Shown here piece by piece: positions 27,692 to 38,449 of a stretch of DNA of 64,000 bases. The position numbers were made by a program, and so were the translations under genes. Position 1 is the stretch's first letter; every line of letters begins with the position of its first letter. The notes under the pieces were generated by a model. That model had not been told where the DNA came from, made no database searches, and saw nothing but the letters and a program-made list of their open reading frames with translations. Source of the DNA: an uncultured Burkholderiales bacterium (lineage in GTDB: Bacteria > Pseudomonadota > Gammaproteobacteria > Burkholderiales > Burkholderiaceae_C). The stretch is from NCBI GenBank assembly GCA_903822825.1, contig CAIJQQ010000039.1, forward strand, positions 25,513-89,512, written 5' to 3'.

Positions 27692-29260
27692 TCAAAGGTA
27701 CAACTGCACGTGGGCCCACACTTGCAGCAAAAGCAAACTGACCACAAAGCCGATGGTCAAGTACAGCAGGATTTGCAGCAGGCTGTTGGTGCGCCGTTGC
27801 TCGGCCAGCAGCAAGTCGAGCTGCTTGCGGTCGTTGCGTTGAGGGATTTTCAGGTAGTCGTGCAACAAGCGCGGCAATTGGGGCAACAACTTGGCGTAAT
27901 GCGGGGCCTGCGCCTTGAGTTCTTCCCACAGTTTCTTGGGGCCGATTTGCTCGAGCATCCATTTCTCAAGGAAAGGCTTGGCTGTGCTCCACAGGTCCAA
28001 TTCGGGGTCCAGTTGGCGACCCAAGCCTTCGATGTTGAGCAGGGTTTTTTGCAGCAACACCAATTGCGGTTGGATCTCGACTTGAAAGCGGCGCGAGGTT
28101 TGGAACAGGCGCATCAGCACCATGCCCAAAGAAATTTCTTTGAGCGGTCGGTCAAAGTACGGTTCGCACACCGCGCGGATCGCCGCTTCGAGTTCGTCCA
28201 CACGGGTGTCGTTGGGCACCCAACCGGACTCGATGTGCAGCTCGGCCACGCGTTTGTAATCACGGCGAAAGAAGGCCGTGAAATTTTGCGCCAGGTATTC
28301 CTTGTCGAACTCGGTCAGCGTGCCCACGATGCCAAAGTCGAGCGAGATGTAGCGGCCAAAAGTTTCGGGGGCCAGGCTGACCTGGATGTTGCCCGGGTGC
28401 ATGTCAGCGTGGAAAAATCCATCACGAAACACCTGCGTGAAGAACAAGGTCACGCCATCACGGGCCAGCTTCGGGATGTCCACACCCGCTTCGCGCAGGC
28501 GGTCCACATGGCTGATGGGCACGCCGTGCATGCGCTCCATCACCAGCACTTCGGTCTTACACAAGTCCCAAACCATCTCGGGGATCAACACCAGGTTCAG
28601 GCCTTCCATGTTGCGGCGCAGCTGCGCGGCATTCGATGCTTCGCGCACCAGGTCCAGCTCGTCGTTGAGGTATTTGTCGAACTCGGCCACCACTTCGCGG
28701 GGCTTGAGCCGTTTGCCGTCAGCGCTCAGGTTCTCGAGCCAGCCTGCCATCATGCGCATGAGGCTCAGGTCTTTTTGGATCACGGGCAACATGTCCGGAC
28801 GCAAAACCTTGACAGCCACTTCACGCACATGACCGGACTTGCCGCGCAAGGTGGCAAAGTGCACCTGCGCAATCGAAGCGCTGGCCACAGGCTCGCGGTC
28901 AAAGGTTTCAAAAATGGTGTCCACGGGCTTGCGGAAAGCCCGCTCGATCGTGGCCACCGCGATGTCCGAGTTGAACGGGGGCACGCGGTCTTGCAGCTTG
29001 GCCAGCTCGTCGGCGATGTCCGGGGGCAGCAAGTCTCGCCGGGTGGACAGCACTTGGCCAAACTTCACAAAGATCGGACCCAAGCGCTCGAGCGCCTCGC
29101 GCAAGCGCACCGCTCGGGGCGACCTCAGGTCGCGGCCCACCGACAGGATGCGGGCCAGCAGACGAATCCAAGGCTTTTGAAAACTCGAGAGAACCAACTC
29201 GTCCAGGCCATAGCGCAGGACGATGAAAACAATGAAAGCACCCCGGCCAAAGCGGGTCAT
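27692..29260 (-). CDS. ubiB: Ubiquinone biosynthesis protein kinase-like ATPase UbiB
   Basis: ABC1/ADCK-family atypical kinase of 522 residues required for ubiquinone synthesis. Diagnostic motifs are KxGQ within [31 protein letters not shown] (the A-rich loop), and [12 protein letters not shown] with [11 protein letters not shown] (catalytic and metal residues). Two C-terminal membrane helices ([20 protein letters not shown]) anchor it in the inner membrane. Its ATG overlaps the ubiJ stop by 4 nt, as in many Proteobacteria. Confidence 0.96.
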   Translation of the reverse strand: MTRFGRGAFIVFIVLRYGLDELVLSSFQKPWIRLLARILSVGRDLRSPRAVRLREALERLGPIFVKFGQVLSTRRDLLPPDIADELAKLQDRVPPFNSDIAVATIERAFRKPVDTIFETFDREPVASASIAQVHFATLRGKSGHVREVAVKVLRPDMLPVIQKDLSLMRMMAGWLENLSADGKRLKPREVVAEFDKYLNDELDLVREASNAAQLRRNMEGLNLVLIPEMVWDLCKTEVLVMERMHGVPISHVDRLREAGVDIPKLARDGVTLFFTQVFRDGFFHADMHPGNIQVSLAPETFGRYISLDFGIVGTLTEFDKEYLAQNFTAFFRRDYKRVAELHIESGWVPNDTRVDELEAAIRAVCEPYFDRPLKEISLGMVLMRLFQTSRRFQVEIQPQLVLLQKTLLNIEGLGRQLDPELDLWSTAKPFLEKWMLEQIGPKKLWEELKAQAPHYAKLLPQLPRLLHDYLKIPQRNDRKQLDLLLAEQRRTNSLLQILLYLTIGFVVSLLLLQVWAHVQLYL

Positions 29261-29802
29261 GCAGCAGTACCTACCGATGCACCTGGCGCGCGCTGCGCCA
29301 CAAAACTGCGCAAGGCCGACAGGGCTTTGCGGGCGGCTTGCACCAAGGTGTGCGCGGGTGCATCACCCACCAAGCGGGCCAGATCTTCTTCGGCATCCCA
29401 CCGCACATGATCGATCAGCCAGTTGATTTCCGCCGCGAGTTGCACATCGCCCTCGATGCGAACCTTGGGCTTGTCGCCCCGCGCCAGCGCTGACACGATG
29501 TCCAGTGGTGAGTCTTGGGTGGCGGTCAAGCGCAGGTCAAAACCATCAAACGCCGCGCGCTCCAGCAAGCCAGCGGCTGTGGGTTGCAATTGCAGCTTCA
29601 TGCCCTGCCAAACAATTTCGATGCGTTGGCCTTTTTGGCGAGCCAGCCGCTGACACGCTTGCGGCTCACTCATCAACACGTGGTTGATCAAGAGCACCAA
29701 GCGGTTGAGCATTTCATCCACGACCCAAGCGGGCGGCTGCAAATGGGACGCGATCTGCGGCAGAGCCTGTGCGGCCCAAGAAAAAGGGGACTGTATGGTC
29801 AT
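29257..29802 (-). CDS. ubiJ: Ubiquinone biosynthesis accessory factor UbiJ (SCP2 domain)
   Basis: Protein of 181 residues with an SCP2-like lipid-binding domain (about 25-120): [20 protein letters not shown], then [20 protein letters not shown] and [20 protein letters not shown]-terminal helical tail follows. UbiJ binds ubiquinone intermediates in the soluble Ubi complex. The order ubiE ... ubiJ-ubiB matches E. coli ubiE-ubiJ-ubiB, except that a Tim44-like gene is interposed here. Confidence 0.9.
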   Translation of the reverse strand: MTIQSPFSWAAQALPQIASHLQPPAWVVDEMLNRLVLLINHVLMSEPQACQRLARQKGQRIEIVWQGMKLQLQPTAAGLLERAAFDGFDLRLTATQDSPLDIVSALARGDKPKVRIEGDVQLAAEINWLIDHVRWDAEEDLARLVGDAPAHTLVQAARKALSALRSFVAQRAPGASVGTAA

Positions 29803-29849
29803 AGTCCCCGATTATTCCCGAAAGCAACGCCCCTTTGGGCGCGTTGGGC

Positions 29850-30815
29850 TTATTGCAGGGCTTGAACGCCTGCCACCAGCCAGCCACTGTCGCCTTGCTT
29901 TGGCTTGGTCATGTTCCAAACTTCGCGGAAAGGGCTGGGGCCCGCAGAGGCATCTTCACGAATCACCCCGTTGAACTCGACACTGGCCATGTAGGCATCG
30001 GCCAACTCTTCGATGCCCAACAATTGGGCTTCGAGGCTGACCACTTCGGTCTTGTTGGGTTGGCCAGGGAATTGGCTTTCACGTTCGGCCAATTGGCTGC
30101 GGATTTCGCCCAACATGCTGTCGGTCATCATCGCGCGCAGCGCGCTGATGTCTGAGCGGTCCCAAGCGTCTTGCAATGTCACAAAATTGCGTTTGGCAGC
30201 CTCCACGAAGCCTGCCGCATCGAAATCGGCTGGCACACCCCAGCCTTGGCCGGTTTGCAGGCCCGCACCGATCATGGAGCCTGTTTGGGAGGCTGAAGCG
30301 CTTTCAAAGCGCGTGTCATGGCTTTCCCATGGGCGCGCCGAAGCGTCATTGCCAACTTTCTCAGGGCTGTACTGCTTGAGCGATGCAGGTTGTTCTGCCG
30401 TTGCACCTGCGCCTTGGTACGCCAATCCACCCGTTGCACCAGCACGGCGCCGCATGACCATGGCAATCAAGGCCATCACAGCCACACCGATCAGGATGAA
30501 CATCAGTACGTTGCCGAAAGCTTCACCCATGCCCAGGGAATGCGCCAACCAGGCCAAACCCAAGCCAGCGGCCAAACCGCCAAGCATGGCACCCCATGGT
30601 TTTTTGGCAGGCAGGGCTGGCGCAGGTCGGGGGGCCATGGGCGCTGCTTGTTGAGCAGGCGCTGCAGGCGCTTGCGGGCGCGCCGCTTCACGTTGTGTCA
30701 CTTGGTTGGATTGCTGGCCAGTGGATTTGCCGCCACCGAGTCGGCGGGCGGCTTCGGCATTCAGACAGCTCAGCGCCAAGATGGCCGCAAGCATGAGGGT
30801 CAAAAACTTGTTCAC
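29850..30815 (-). CDS. Tim44-like domain-containing protein
   Basis: Protein of 321 residues starting at GTG 30815 with GGAG 5 nt upstream. A signal-like N-terminus (TLMLAAILALSCLNAEAARR), an Ala/Pro/Gln-rich linker, and a membrane pair (MLGGLAAGLGLAWLAHSLGM and FGNVLMFILIGVAVMALIAM) precede the C-terminal Tim44/MRP-L45-like domain from about residue 205 (FVEAAKRNFVTLQDAWDRSD). Function in bacteria is unclear. It sits inside the ubi cluster, so a role linked to membrane quinone assembly is possible but unproven. Confidence 0.88.
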   Translation of the reverse strand: MNKFLTLMLAAILALSCLNAEAARRLGGGKSTGQQSNQVTQREAARPQAPAAPAQQAAPMAPRPAPALPAKKPWGAMLGGLAAGLGLAWLAHSLGMGEAFGNVLMFILIGVAVMALIAMVMRRRAGATGGLAYQGAGATAEQPASLKQYSPEKVGNDASARPWESHDTRFESASASQTGSMIGAGLQTGQGWGVPADFDAAGFVEAAKRNFVTLQDAWDRSDISALRAMMTDSMLGEIRSQLAERESQFPGQPNKTEVVSLEAQLLGIEELADAYMASVEFNGVIREDASAGPSPFREVWNMTKPKQGDSGWLVAGVQALQ

Positions 30816-30851
30816 AGTGTCTCCAGTCGCAATTGATTCACAAAACGGGTA

Positions 30852-31583
30852 TCAGCATTTGATCCCGACGTGTAAGGCTACCACCCCAGCCGACAAGTTG
30901 TGAAAATCAACGTGGCCAAATCCGGCACTTTTCATAAGGGTTTTCAAATCCTCTTGACTGGGGTGCATGCGGATGGATTCGGCCAGATAACGGTAGCTGC
31001 CCGCGTCACCAGCGACCAGCTTGCCCAGTTGAGGCAAAATTTTGAAGCTGTACCAGTCGTAAATTTTTTCAAGCGGCTTGGCCACTTTGGAAAATTCGAG
31101 CACCAGCAATTTGCCACCGGGCTTGAGCACGCGGCACATCTCGGCCAAGGCCGTGTCCTTGTGCGTCATGTTGCGCAAGCCAAATGCCACACTCACTACA
31201 TTGAAGTGCTTGTCTGGGAACGGCAACTTCTCGGCATCGCACACCAGGGTGGGCAGAGACAGACCATGGTCGAGCAAACGGTCCCGGCCGGTGCTGAGCA
31301 TGGCTTCATTGATGTCGGTGTGCACCACATGGCCTGTGGCACCGACCTGCTTGGCAAACGCCATGGACAAATCACCCGTGCCGCCCGCGATGTCGAGGAC
31401 CTGGTCGCCTTCCTTGAGGTTGGCGACCTGCACGGTGTAGGCCTTCCAAACGCGGTGCAGACCCAAGGACATGAGGTCATTCATCACGTCGTATTTGGAC
31501 GCGACCGAATCGAACACGCCGCGCACATGCTTGGCTTTTTCTTTTTCGTCGACGGTTTTGAAACCGAAATGGGTGGTACTCAT
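30852..31583 (-). CDS. ubiE: Bifunctional demethylmenaquinone/2-methoxy-6-polyprenyl-1,4-benzoquinol methylase UbiE
   Basis: Class I SAM-dependent C-methyltransferase of 243 residues. Motif I is [20 protein letters not shown]. UbiE signatures include [40 protein letters not shown] and the C-terminal [17 protein letters not shown]. It acts in the ubiquinone pathway; menaquinone genes are not in view. It follows the DUF971 gene by 22 nt and is followed by the Tim44-like gene. Confidence 0.97.
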   Translation of the reverse strand: MSTTHFGFKTVDEKEKAKHVRGVFDSVASKYDVMNDLMSLGLHRVWKAYTVQVANLKEGDQVLDIAGGTGDLSMAFAKQVGATGHVVHTDINEAMLSTGRDRLLDHGLSLPTLVCDAEKLPFPDKHFNVVSVAFGLRNMTHKDTALAEMCRVLKPGGKLLVLEFSKVAKPLEKIYDWYSFKILPQLGKLVAGDAGSYRYLAESIRMHPSQEDLKTLMKSAGFGHVDFHNLSAGVVALHVGIKC

Positions 31584-31605
31584 GGCGACCCTTCTAATCT
31601 GATAT

Positions 31606-32022
31606 TCAGTGGTTGTGGCCGCAGCTGCTGCCCGCTTTTTCCGTCATGGGCGCATCGCGCTGGGCGCCTGCCGCTTGCAGGCGCTCTTCGTACTGTTGCC
31701 ACAAAGCGGCTTGCTGATCGCCCAGGAAGTACAGGTACTCCCAAGTGAACAGGCCGGTGTCGTGGCCGTCTGAGAACGTGGGTTTGACCGCGTAGTTGCC
31801 TACCGGCTCCAGGTCGAGCAAGGCCACATCGCGTTTGCCTGTTTGCAGAACTTCTTGACCCGGGCCGTGGCCCTGCACTTCAGCCGAAGGCGAGTACACG
31901 CGCATCAACTCGAAAGGAATTCGAAAGTTTGCGCCGTTCGAAAACCCGATTTCGAGCACGCGCGATGCGCCATGAACAGTCAAGGACTCGGCGTTGGGTG
32001 TTGTGGGGGTCAAACCGGCCAT
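31606..32022 (-). CDS. DUF971 / gamma-butyrobetaine hydroxylase-like N-terminal domain protein
   Basis: Protein of 138 residues carrying the DUF971 domain: [40 protein letters not shown], and [20 protein letters not shown]. The domain is also found at the N-terminus of eukaryotic gamma-butyrobetaine hydroxylase. Stand-alone bacterial versions are of unknown function. A His/Cys tail (SSCGHNH) could bind metal. It is immediately upstream of ubiE. Confidence 0.9.
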   Translation of the reverse strand: MAGLTPTTPNAESLTVHGASRVLEIGFSNGANFRIPFELMRVYSPSAEVQGHGPGQEVLQTGKRDVALLDLEPVGNYAVKPTFSDGHDTGLFTWEYLYFLGDQQAALWQQYEERLQAAGAQRDAPMTEKAGSSCGHNH

Positions 32023-32037
32023 GTCTTGCTCGCGGCT

Positions 32038-35000
32038 TCAGACCAAAACGCGTTCAATGCCGCCAGAATTGGCCGCGCTGATGTATTCCGGCATCCAGTT
32101 CTCGCCCAGGATGTGCTTGGCCATCTCGACCACGATGTAGTCGGCTTCGAGCAGGCCGTTTTGCAGGTCGTCGCCGAAGCGCGACAGGCCTTGCAGGCAA
32201 CTGGGGCAGCTGGTGAGGATCTTGACGTTGTCTTTGGGGCCCACAGCGCCGCTGGCGCGCAAGGCGGCTTCGCCTTTGAGGATTTCTTCTTCCTTGCGAA
32301 AACGCACTTGCGTGGCGATGTCAGGACGCGTGACGCCCAGCGTGCCCGATTCGCCGCAGCACCGGTCAGATTTAAGCACCTGCTCGCCCAGCAGGCCTTT
32401 GACGGTCTTCATCGGGTCTTGCAGCTTCATGGGCGAATGGCAAGGGTCGTGATACAGGTAAGCGCCCTGCGCCTCGAGTTTGATGCCTTTTTCGAGCAGG
32501 TATTCATGGATGTCCACGATGCGGCAACCCGGAAAAATTTTGTCAAACTCATAGCCCTGCAATTGGTCGTAGCAGGTGCCGCAGCTCACCACCACCGTCT
32601 TGATGTCCAGATAGTTGAGCGTGTTGGCCACGCGGTGGAATAACACCCGGTTGTCGGTGATGATCTTCTCGGCCTTGTCAAACTGACCCGAGCCCTTTTG
32701 CGGGTAGCCACAGCACAAGTAACCCGGAGGCAACACGGTCTGCACGCCGGCATGCCAGAGCATGGCCTGGGTGGCCAGGCCCACCTGGCTGAACAAGCGC
32801 TCAGAGCCGCAACCGGGGAAGTAAAACACCGCCTCGGTTTCCGATGTGGTGGTCTGCGGGTCCCGAATGATCGGCACGTAGTCGTTGTTCTCGATGTCGA
32901 GCAAGGCCCGCGCCGTCTTCTTGGGCAGGTTGCCCGGCATCTTTTTGTTGATGAAGTGGATCACCTGCTCTTTGATAGGCGCAGTGCCCACCGAGGCGGG
33001 CGGTGCGCTGGTCTGTTTGCGGGCGATGCCCTTGAGCAGGCCGGCAACAAAGCGCTGCGCGCGCATGCCCACGCCCACCATGGCGGCACGTGCCAGCTTG
33101 ATGGTCTCGGGGTTGGTGGCGTTGAGCATGAACATGGCCGCGGCATTGCCGGGGCGGAAGCTCTTTTGGCCCATCTTGCGCAAGAGGTTGCGCATGTTCA
33201 TGGACACATCGCCAAAGTCGATGTTGACAGGGCAAGGTGCAAGACACTTGTGGCACACGGTGCAGTGGTCGGCCACGTCTTCAAACTCTTGCCAGTGCTT
33301 GATTGAGACACCCCGGCGCGTTTGCTCTTCGTACAGGAAAGCCTCGACCAACAAAGAGGTGGCGAGAATTTTGTTGCGTGGGCTGTAAAGCAAATTGGCA
33401 CGCGGCACATGGGTGGCGCACACCGGCTTGCACTTGCCGCAGCGCAGGCAGTCTTTCACGCTGGCCGCGATCGCGCCAATGTCGGACTGCTGCATGATCA
33501 GCGACTCGTGGCCCATCAAGCCAAAGCTGGGGGTGTAGGCGTGCGTCAAGTCAGCCGCATGCACATCGTCGCCCAAACCCGTCAGGGCCGCGCCGCGCAA
33601 GAGTTTGCCTTTGTTGAAGCGGCCTTGCGGGTCCACCTTGGCCTTGTAGGCCGTGAAGTTGGCCAACTCGGCGTCGGTCAAAAATTCGAGCTTGGTGATG
33701 CCGATGCCGTGCTCGCCCGAGATCACACCGTCCAGGCTGCGCGCCAGCACCATGATGCGGGCCACCGCTTCGTGGGCGGTTTGCAGCATCTCGTAGTTGT
33801 CGGAGTTCACGGGAATATTGGTGTGCACATTGCCGTCGCCCGCGTGCATGTGCAGCGCAACCCACACGCGACCCTTGAGCACGCGCTGGTGGATGGCGTT
33901 GACCTCGGTGAGGATGGGCAGAAAAGCCGAGCCCGAGAAAATGTTCTGCAAAGCCGGACGGATTTGCGTCTTCCAGCTGGCGCGCAAAGTGTGTTCTTGC
34001 AACTGAGGGAACAGCGCATCGACTTGCGTCAGCCAGCCTTGCCACTGCGCCTGCACCTCGCGCACCACCGCCAAGGCTTGCGCCACACGGTCTTCCAGCA
34101 GTTCGGCCGACGCGATTGCATTGGCGTCTTCTTGCTTGCCCAGGGGCAGGTTGCCCTTTTCCAGAAAGTCTTCCAGCTCTCGGCAGAGTTTGAGTTTGTT
34201 GCGCAAGCTCAATTCAATGTTGATGCGCTCGATACCGTCGGTGTACTCGGCCATGCGCGGCAAAGGGATCACCACGTCTTCGTTGACCTTGAAGGCGTTG
34301 GTGTGGCGCGAAATGGCTGCGGTTTTCTTGCGGTCCAGCCAGAATTTCTTGCGCGCCTCGGGGCTGATGGCAATGAAGCCTTCGCCGCTGCGCGAGTTGG
34401 CAATGCGCACAATTTCACTGGTGGCCTTGGCCACGTCGTCAGCGTTGTCACCGGCGATGTCACCGATCAGCACCATCTTGGGGAAGCCCCCTCGTTTGGA
34501 CTTGGTGGAATAACCCACTGCCCGCAAATAGCGGTCGTCCAAGTGCTCCAGACCCGCCATCACGGTGCCGGTGCGTTTTTGCTCGGCAAACATGAAGTCT
34601 TTGATCTCGACGATGCTGGGCACCGCCTCACGGGCGTGGCCGAAAAATTCCATACACACCGTGCGGGTATGGGTGGGCATGCGGTGCATGACCCAGCGGG
34701 CGCTGGTGATCAGACCGTCGCAGCCTTCTTTTTGCACACCCGGCAAGCCCGAGAGGAACTTGTCGGTCACGTCCTTGCCCAAGCCTTCCTTACGGAAGGT
34801 TTTGCCGGGGATCACCAGGGTTTCGGTGCGGATCGGCGTCTTGCCGTCGGCTTTGAAGTAACGCAACTCAAAAGTGGCGACTTCAGCGTCGTGGATCTTG
34901 CCCATGTTGTGGTCCATGCGCACCACGTCCAGCCATTCGGCGTCAGGGGTAACCATGCGCCAGCTGGCCAGGTTGTCGAGGGCTGTGCCCCAGAGCACGG

Positions 35001-35916
35001 CTTTTTTGCCGCCCGCGTTCATGGCGATGTTGCCGCCAATGCAGCTGGCTTCGGCCGAGGTCGGGTCGACTGCGAACACAAAACCACCGCGCTCGGCCGC
35101 ATCGGCCACACGCTGGGTGACCACTCCGGCTTCGGTCCAGATGGTCGGGATCTGGTTGGCCACACCAGGCAGGTCGAACATTTCGACCTCGGTCATGGCT
35201 TCGAGCTTTTCGGTGTTGATGACCGCGCTCTTCCAGGTCAAGGGAATAGCGCCGCCCGTGTAACCCGTGCCGCCGCCGCGCGGGACGATGGTCAAGCCCA
35301 AATCGATACAACCTTTGACCAGACCCGCCATCTCGGTCTCGGAATCAGGCGTCAGCACCACAAAGGGGTACTCGACGCGCCAGTCGGTGGCGTCGGTCAC
35401 GTGGCTGACACGCGATAGACCGTCGAATTTGATGTTGTCCTTGGCCGTCAGGCGCCCCAAGGTTTTCTGCACTTGGCTTCGCAGTTTGGCGCGGTTGGCA
35501 AAACGATCGTTGAATTGCGCTATGGCCTGGCCTGCCAAGCCCAACAATTGACCTACCAAGGCGTCACGGGCAGCGTCCTCACCCGGGGTGCGGCGTTTTT
35601 GCACTTCGCCCAAGCGGTGTTGCAAGGCCTCCACCAACAGCTTGCGGCGAGCGGGGTTGTCCAGCAGGTCGTCTTGCAAATAGGGGTTGCGGTCAACCAC
35701 CCAGATGTCGCCCAACACCTCATAAAGCATGCGGGCCGAGCGGCCAGTGCGGCGCTCTTGACGCAATTGGTTCAACAGATCCCAGGCCTTTTCACCCAGC
35801 AATCTGGCCACGATCTCGCGGTCAGAAAAACTGGTGTAGTTGTAAGGGATCTCGCGCAGGCGCGGCGCATCGGCGTCGGCTTGCATCAAATGTTGGAGCG
35901 TGGTGGGTGCATTCAT
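32038..35916 (-). CDS. DUF3683 FAD/FMN-binding oxidoreductase with Fe-S and CCG domains (GlcD-GlcF-like fusion)
   Basis: Very large flavoprotein of 1292 residues. Domains in order are an N-terminal DUF3683 region ([20 protein letters not shown]), a FAD-binding PCMH domain ([20 protein letters not shown], about 212), and a FAD-oxidase C-terminal domain ([14 protein letters not shown] and [14 protein letters not shown]). Two [4Fe-4S] motifs follow ([16 protein letters not shown] and [15 protein letters not shown]), then two CCG domains ([10 protein letters not shown] and [14 protein letters not shown]). It combines the layout of GlcD and GlcF or D-lactate dehydrogenase. The likely role is membrane-linked 2-hydroxyacid oxidation into the quinone pool. 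Substrate unknown. Confidence 0.92.
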   Translation of the reverse strand: MNAPTTLQHLMQADADAPRLREIPYNYTSFSDREIVARLLGEKAWDLLNQLRQERRTGRSARMLYEVLGDIWVVDRNPYLQDDLLDNPARRKLLVEALQHRLGEVQKRRTPGEDAARDALVGQLLGLAGQAIAQFNDRFANRAKLRSQVQKTLGRLTAKDNIKFDGLSRVSHVTDATDWRVEYPFVVLTPDSETEMAGLVKGCIDLGLTIVPRGGGTGYTGGAIPLTWKSAVINTEKLEAMTEVEMFDLPGVANQIPTIWTEAGVVTQRVADAAERGGFVFAVDPTSAEASCIGGNIAMNAGGKKAVLWGTALDNLASWRMVTPDAEWLDVVRMDHNMGKIHDAEVATFELRYFKADGKTPIRTETLVIPGKTFRKEGLGKDVTDKFLSGLPGVQKEGCDGLITSARWVMHRMPTHTRTVCMEFFGHAREAVPSIVEIKDFMFAEQKRTGTVMAGLEHLDDRYLRAVGYSTKSKRGGFPKMVLIGDIAGDNADDVAKATSEIVRIANSRSGEGFIAISPEARKKFWLDRKKTAAISRHTNAFKVNEDVVIPLPRMAEYTDGIERINIELSLRNKLKLCRELEDFLEKGNLPLGKQEDANAIASAELLEDRVAQALAVVREVQAQWQGWLTQVDALFPQLQEHTLRASWKTQIRPALQNIFSGSAFLPILTEVNAIHQRVLKGRVWVALHMHAGDGNVHTNIPVNSDNYEMLQTAHEAVARIMVLARSLDGVISGEHGIGITKLEFLTDAELANFTAYKAKVDPQGRFNKGKLLRGAALTGLGDDVHAADLTHAYTPSFGLMGHESLIMQQSDIGAIAASVKDCLRCGKCKPVCATHVPRANLLYSPRNKILATSLLVEAFLYEEQTRRGVSIKHWQEFEDVADHCTVCHKCLAPCPVNIDFGDVSMNMRNLLRKMGQKSFRPGNAAAMFMLNATNPETIKLARAAMVGVGMRAQRFVAGLLKGIARKQTSAPPASVGTAPIKEQVIHFINKKMPGNLPKKTARALLDIENNDYVPIIRDPQTTTSETEAVFYFPGCGSERLFSQVGLATQAMLWHAGVQTVLPPGYLCCGYPQKGSGQFDKAEKIITDNRVLFHRVANTLNYLDIKTVVVSCGTCYDQLQGYEFDKIFPGCRIVDIHEYLLEKGIKLEAQGAYLYHDPCHSPMKLQDPMKTVKGLLGEQVLKSDRCCGESGTLGVTRPDIATQVRFRKEEEILKGEAALRASGAVGPKDNVKILTSCPSCLQGLSRFGDDLQNGLLEADYIVVEMAKHILGENWMPEYISAANSGGIERVLV

Positions 35917-36191
35917 GGGATTGGCGCGGTCAACGGCGAGGTAAAAACGCTTTCAGCCAGAGACGGAAACTGGCTTGAACCCGGCTGAGGGTGAATGTTA
36001 CCGCAGTGCAACAATCACGCGCCGTGTGCAAGGGCACCTTTGCCGCAGGGGACACTTGTCATGGAAAGCCCGAGTTGTCGCCCGAGTTTCTTTGTTTTTT
36101 AATCTTTTTGTCACTTTACATGGGCATACTCACACAATCACCAATTGATGCAATTGTCCATTTGGCAGTCACTTCCTCTTCAGGAGCACCC

Positions 36192-37499
36192 ATGAACTTC
36201 AAAACCTCCCTTTCGGCCCTGGCCTTGGGTTTGGCCAGCCTCTCGGCTCAAGCACAAACCGAAATCCAATGGTGGCACTCCATGTCAGGCGCTTTGGGTG
36301 ACTGGGTGGGTGATATCGCCAAAGATTTCAATGGCAAACAATCAGAATACAAAGTTATTCCTGTTTTCAAGGGCAACTACGACGAGTCCATGACCGCAGC
36401 CGTGGCCGCCTTCCGCGCAGGCAACGCGCCCCACATCCTGCAGGTGTTTGAAGTCGGCACAGCCACCATGATGGCCTCCAAAGGCGTGGTGGTTTCGGTC
36501 GAGCAAATCATGCGCGATGGCGGCTACAAATTCGACCCCAAAGCTTACGTGCCTGCGGTGTCGGGTTATTACACCGCGCCCAACGGTCAGATGATGTCTT
36601 TCCCCTTCAACAGTTCAACCACCGTGATGTGGGTGAACCTGGACGCCCTCAAGGCGGCGGGCGTATCGACTGAGAAACTTCCCCAAACTTGGCCTGAAGT
36701 GGCCTTGGCCGCGGCCAAGCTGAAAGCCAGCGGCCACAAGTGCCCCTTCACGACCGCCTGGCAAGGCTGGACTCAGCTGGAGAGCTTCTCCACTTGGCAC
36801 AACACAGAGATGGCCACACAGGGCAACGGCATGCGGGGCACCAACGCTCGCATGGTTGTCAACTCTCCTTTGCATGTGCGCCACATTGAAAACTTGGGCA
36901 ACATGGCCCAACAAGGCTTGTTTGTGTACAAAGGCCGTGCAAGCAGCGCTGGCGCACCTTTTGAATCCGGTGAGTGCGCCATCAGCATCAACTCATCAGC
37001 CGCTTACGCAGGCGTGAGCAAGAATGCCAAGTTCAAGTTCGCTGTCGGCACCTTGCCTTACTACCCTGATGTGGCTGGCGCACCGCAAAACACCGTCATC
37101 GGTGGCGCGAGCCTGTGGGCCATGGCCGGCAAAAAACCTGCCGAGTACAAAGGCGTTGCAGCGTTCTTCAACTACCTGTCTGACCCCGCCATCCAGTCGG
37201 CCAACCACAAGCGCACCGGCTATCTGCCGGTCACCATGGCCGCCTTCAAGATGACCGAAGAGTCTGGTTTTTACAAGCAAAACCCCGGCACCGATGTGTC
37301 CGTGAACCAGATGATCCGCAAGACCACCGACAAATCGCGCGGCATCCGTTTGGGCAACTATGTGCAGATCCGCACCATTGAGGACGAAGAACTCGAGCAA
37401 GTCTGGGCCGGCAAGAAGTCTGCCAAAGACGCGTTGGACAGCATCGTCAAGCGTGGCAACGAGTTGCTCGAAAAGTTTGAGAAAGCCAATAAGTCCTGA
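36192..37499 (+). CDS. ugpB: sn-Glycerol-3-phosphate ABC transporter substrate-binding protein UgpB
   Basis: Periplasmic receptor of 435 residues from ATG 36192, with an AGGAG site at 36182. The signal peptide MNFKTSLSALALGLASLSAQ is cut before TEIQWWHSMSG, the typical UgpB mature N-terminus. Other family segments are GNYDESMTAAVAAFRAGNAP, ILQVFEVGTATMM and MSFPFNSSTTVMW. The 67-codon in-frame extension upstream has no leader character. It begins the ugpBAECQ operon. The 275-nt region upstream presumably holds the promoter, but no clear Pho box could be defended. Confidence 0.95.
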   Translation: MNFKTSLSALALGLASLSAQAQTEIQWWHSMSGALGDWVGDIAKDFNGKQSEYKVIPVFKGNYDESMTAAVAAFRAGNAPHILQVFEVGTATMMASKGVVVSVEQIMRDGGYKFDPKAYVPAVSGYYTAPNGQMMSFPFNSSTTVMWVNLDALKAAGVSTEKLPQTWPEVALAAAKLKASGHKCPFTTAWQGWTQLESFSTWHNTEMATQGNGMRGTNARMVVNSPLHVRHIENLGNMAQQGLFVYKGRASSAGAPFESGECAISINSSAAYAGVSKNAKFKFAVGTLPYYPDVAGAPQNTVIGGASLWAMAGKKPAEYKGVAAFFNYLSDPAIQSANHKRTGYLPVTMAAFKMTEESGFYKQNPGTDVSVNQMIRKTTDKSRGIRLGNYVQIRTIEDEELEQVWAGKKSAKDALDSIVKRGNELLEKFEKANKS

Positions 37500-37521
37500 T
37501 TTTTCAGGTCTTTTTTGAAGG

Positions 37522-37553
37522 CAAGCCAGTCGGCGTTCGCGTCGCCTGGCTTG
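37522..37553 (+). other. Stem-loop in the ugpB-ugpA intercistronic gap
   Basis: Stem CAAGCCAG / CTGGCTTG (37522-37529 and 37546-37553) is extended by an inner CGGCG / CGTCG helix (one G-U) closing a TTCG tetraloop. There is no T-run. It ends 1 nt before the ugpA ATG, so it may limit ugpA translation or protect the ugpB 3' end, giving receptor-in-excess stoichiometry. Confidence 0.6.
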
Positions 37554-37554
37554 A

Positions 37555-38448
37555 ATGATTTTGAGCAGCGATAAAAAAGTTATTTTTCGTTCCAACTGGT
37601 TGCCTTGGGTGCTGATTGCTCCCCAAGGCTTCATCATTTTGGCGTTCTTCTTTTGGCCCGCGGGTCAGGCTTTGGTGCAGTCTTTCCAACAATCCGACGC
37701 CTTTGGCATGTCGGTGCAATGGAGTGGCTTGGACAACTTCGCCGCTTTGTGGCGCGATGACACCTACCTGGAATCCTTCAAAACCACGGCTTTGTTTTCG
37801 GTGTTGGTGGCAGGCTTGGGAATTTCACTCTCCTTGGTCTTGGCTTTTTTTGCCGACCGCGTGGTTCGGGGCATCTGGTTGTACCGCAGCCTGCTGATCT
37901 TGCCTTATGCGGTAGCGCCCGTGGTGGCTGGGGTGCTGTGGTTGTTTTTGTTTTCTCCGTCGGTCGGCTTGGTGGCCTTTGTGCTTGAGAAATTCGGCAT
38001 CGAATGGAACATTTTGCTCAACAGCACGCATGCCATGACCTTGGTCGTGATCGCCTCGGTCTGGAAGCAGATCTCTTACAACTTCCTGTTCTTTTTGGCG
38101 GGCTTTCAAAGCATTCCCAAATCTCTCGTGGAAGCTGCTGCCATCGATGGCGCCGGCGTTTGGCAACGTTTTTGGACGGTGCAATTGCCACTGCTCACTC
38201 CAACCACATTTTTCTTGCTGGTGGTCAACACGGTTTACGCCTTTTTTGAAACCTTTGGCATCATCGACGCCACGACTCGGGGTGGTCCGGGCAAGGACAC
38301 AGCCATCTTGGTTTACAAGGTCTACTTTGACGGCTTCAAAGCCATGGACTTGGGCGGTTCGGCTGCGCAGTCGGTGGTGCTCATGGCGATCGTCATCGGT
38401 TTGACGGTGCTGCAATTTCGCTATGTCGAGCGCAAGGTGAATTACTGA
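37555..38448 (+). CDS. ugpA: sn-Glycerol-3-phosphate ABC transporter permease UgpA
   Basis: Inner-membrane permease of 297 residues in the MalF/UgpA group, with about six transmembrane helices (LIAPQGFIILAFFFWPAG is the first). The EAA loop that contacts the ATPase is EAAAIDGAGVWQRFWTVQLP. The C-terminus ends RYVERKVNY, characteristic of UgpA. The ATG at 37555 has no Shine-Dalgarno and directly abuts a stem-loop, so the true start or its coupling to ugpB is uncertain; a TTG at 37561 is an alternative. Confidence 0.94.
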   Translation: MILSSDKKVIFRSNWLPWVLIAPQGFIILAFFFWPAGQALVQSFQQSDAFGMSVQWSGLDNFAALWRDDTYLESFKTTALFSVLVAGLGISLSLVLAFFADRVVRGIWLYRSLLILPYAVAPVVAGVLWLFLFSPSVGLVAFVLEKFGIEWNILLNSTHAMTLVVIASVWKQISYNFLFFLAGFQSIPKSLVEAAAIDGAGVWQRFWTVQLPLLTPTTFFLLVVNTVYAFFETFGIIDATTRGGPGKDTAILVYKVYFDGFKAMDLGGSAAQSVVLMAIVIGLTVLQFRYVERKVNY

Positions 38449-38449
38449 C

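Noticed and set aside
26245..27741. 498-codon + strand open frame opposite the sodium:solute symporter
   Set aside because: Its translation is hydrophilic complement of membrane helices and has no family features.
33322..35418. 698-codon + strand open frame opposite the FAD oxidoreductase
   Set aside because: Antisense artefact of high GC third positions; His/Gln/Arg-rich with no motifs.
36057..36113. TGTCA-like repeats upstream of ugpB as a Pho box
   Set aside because: Copies at 36057, 36076 and 36109 are irregularly spaced and the intermediate 11-nt positions do not match; not enough to claim PhoB control.
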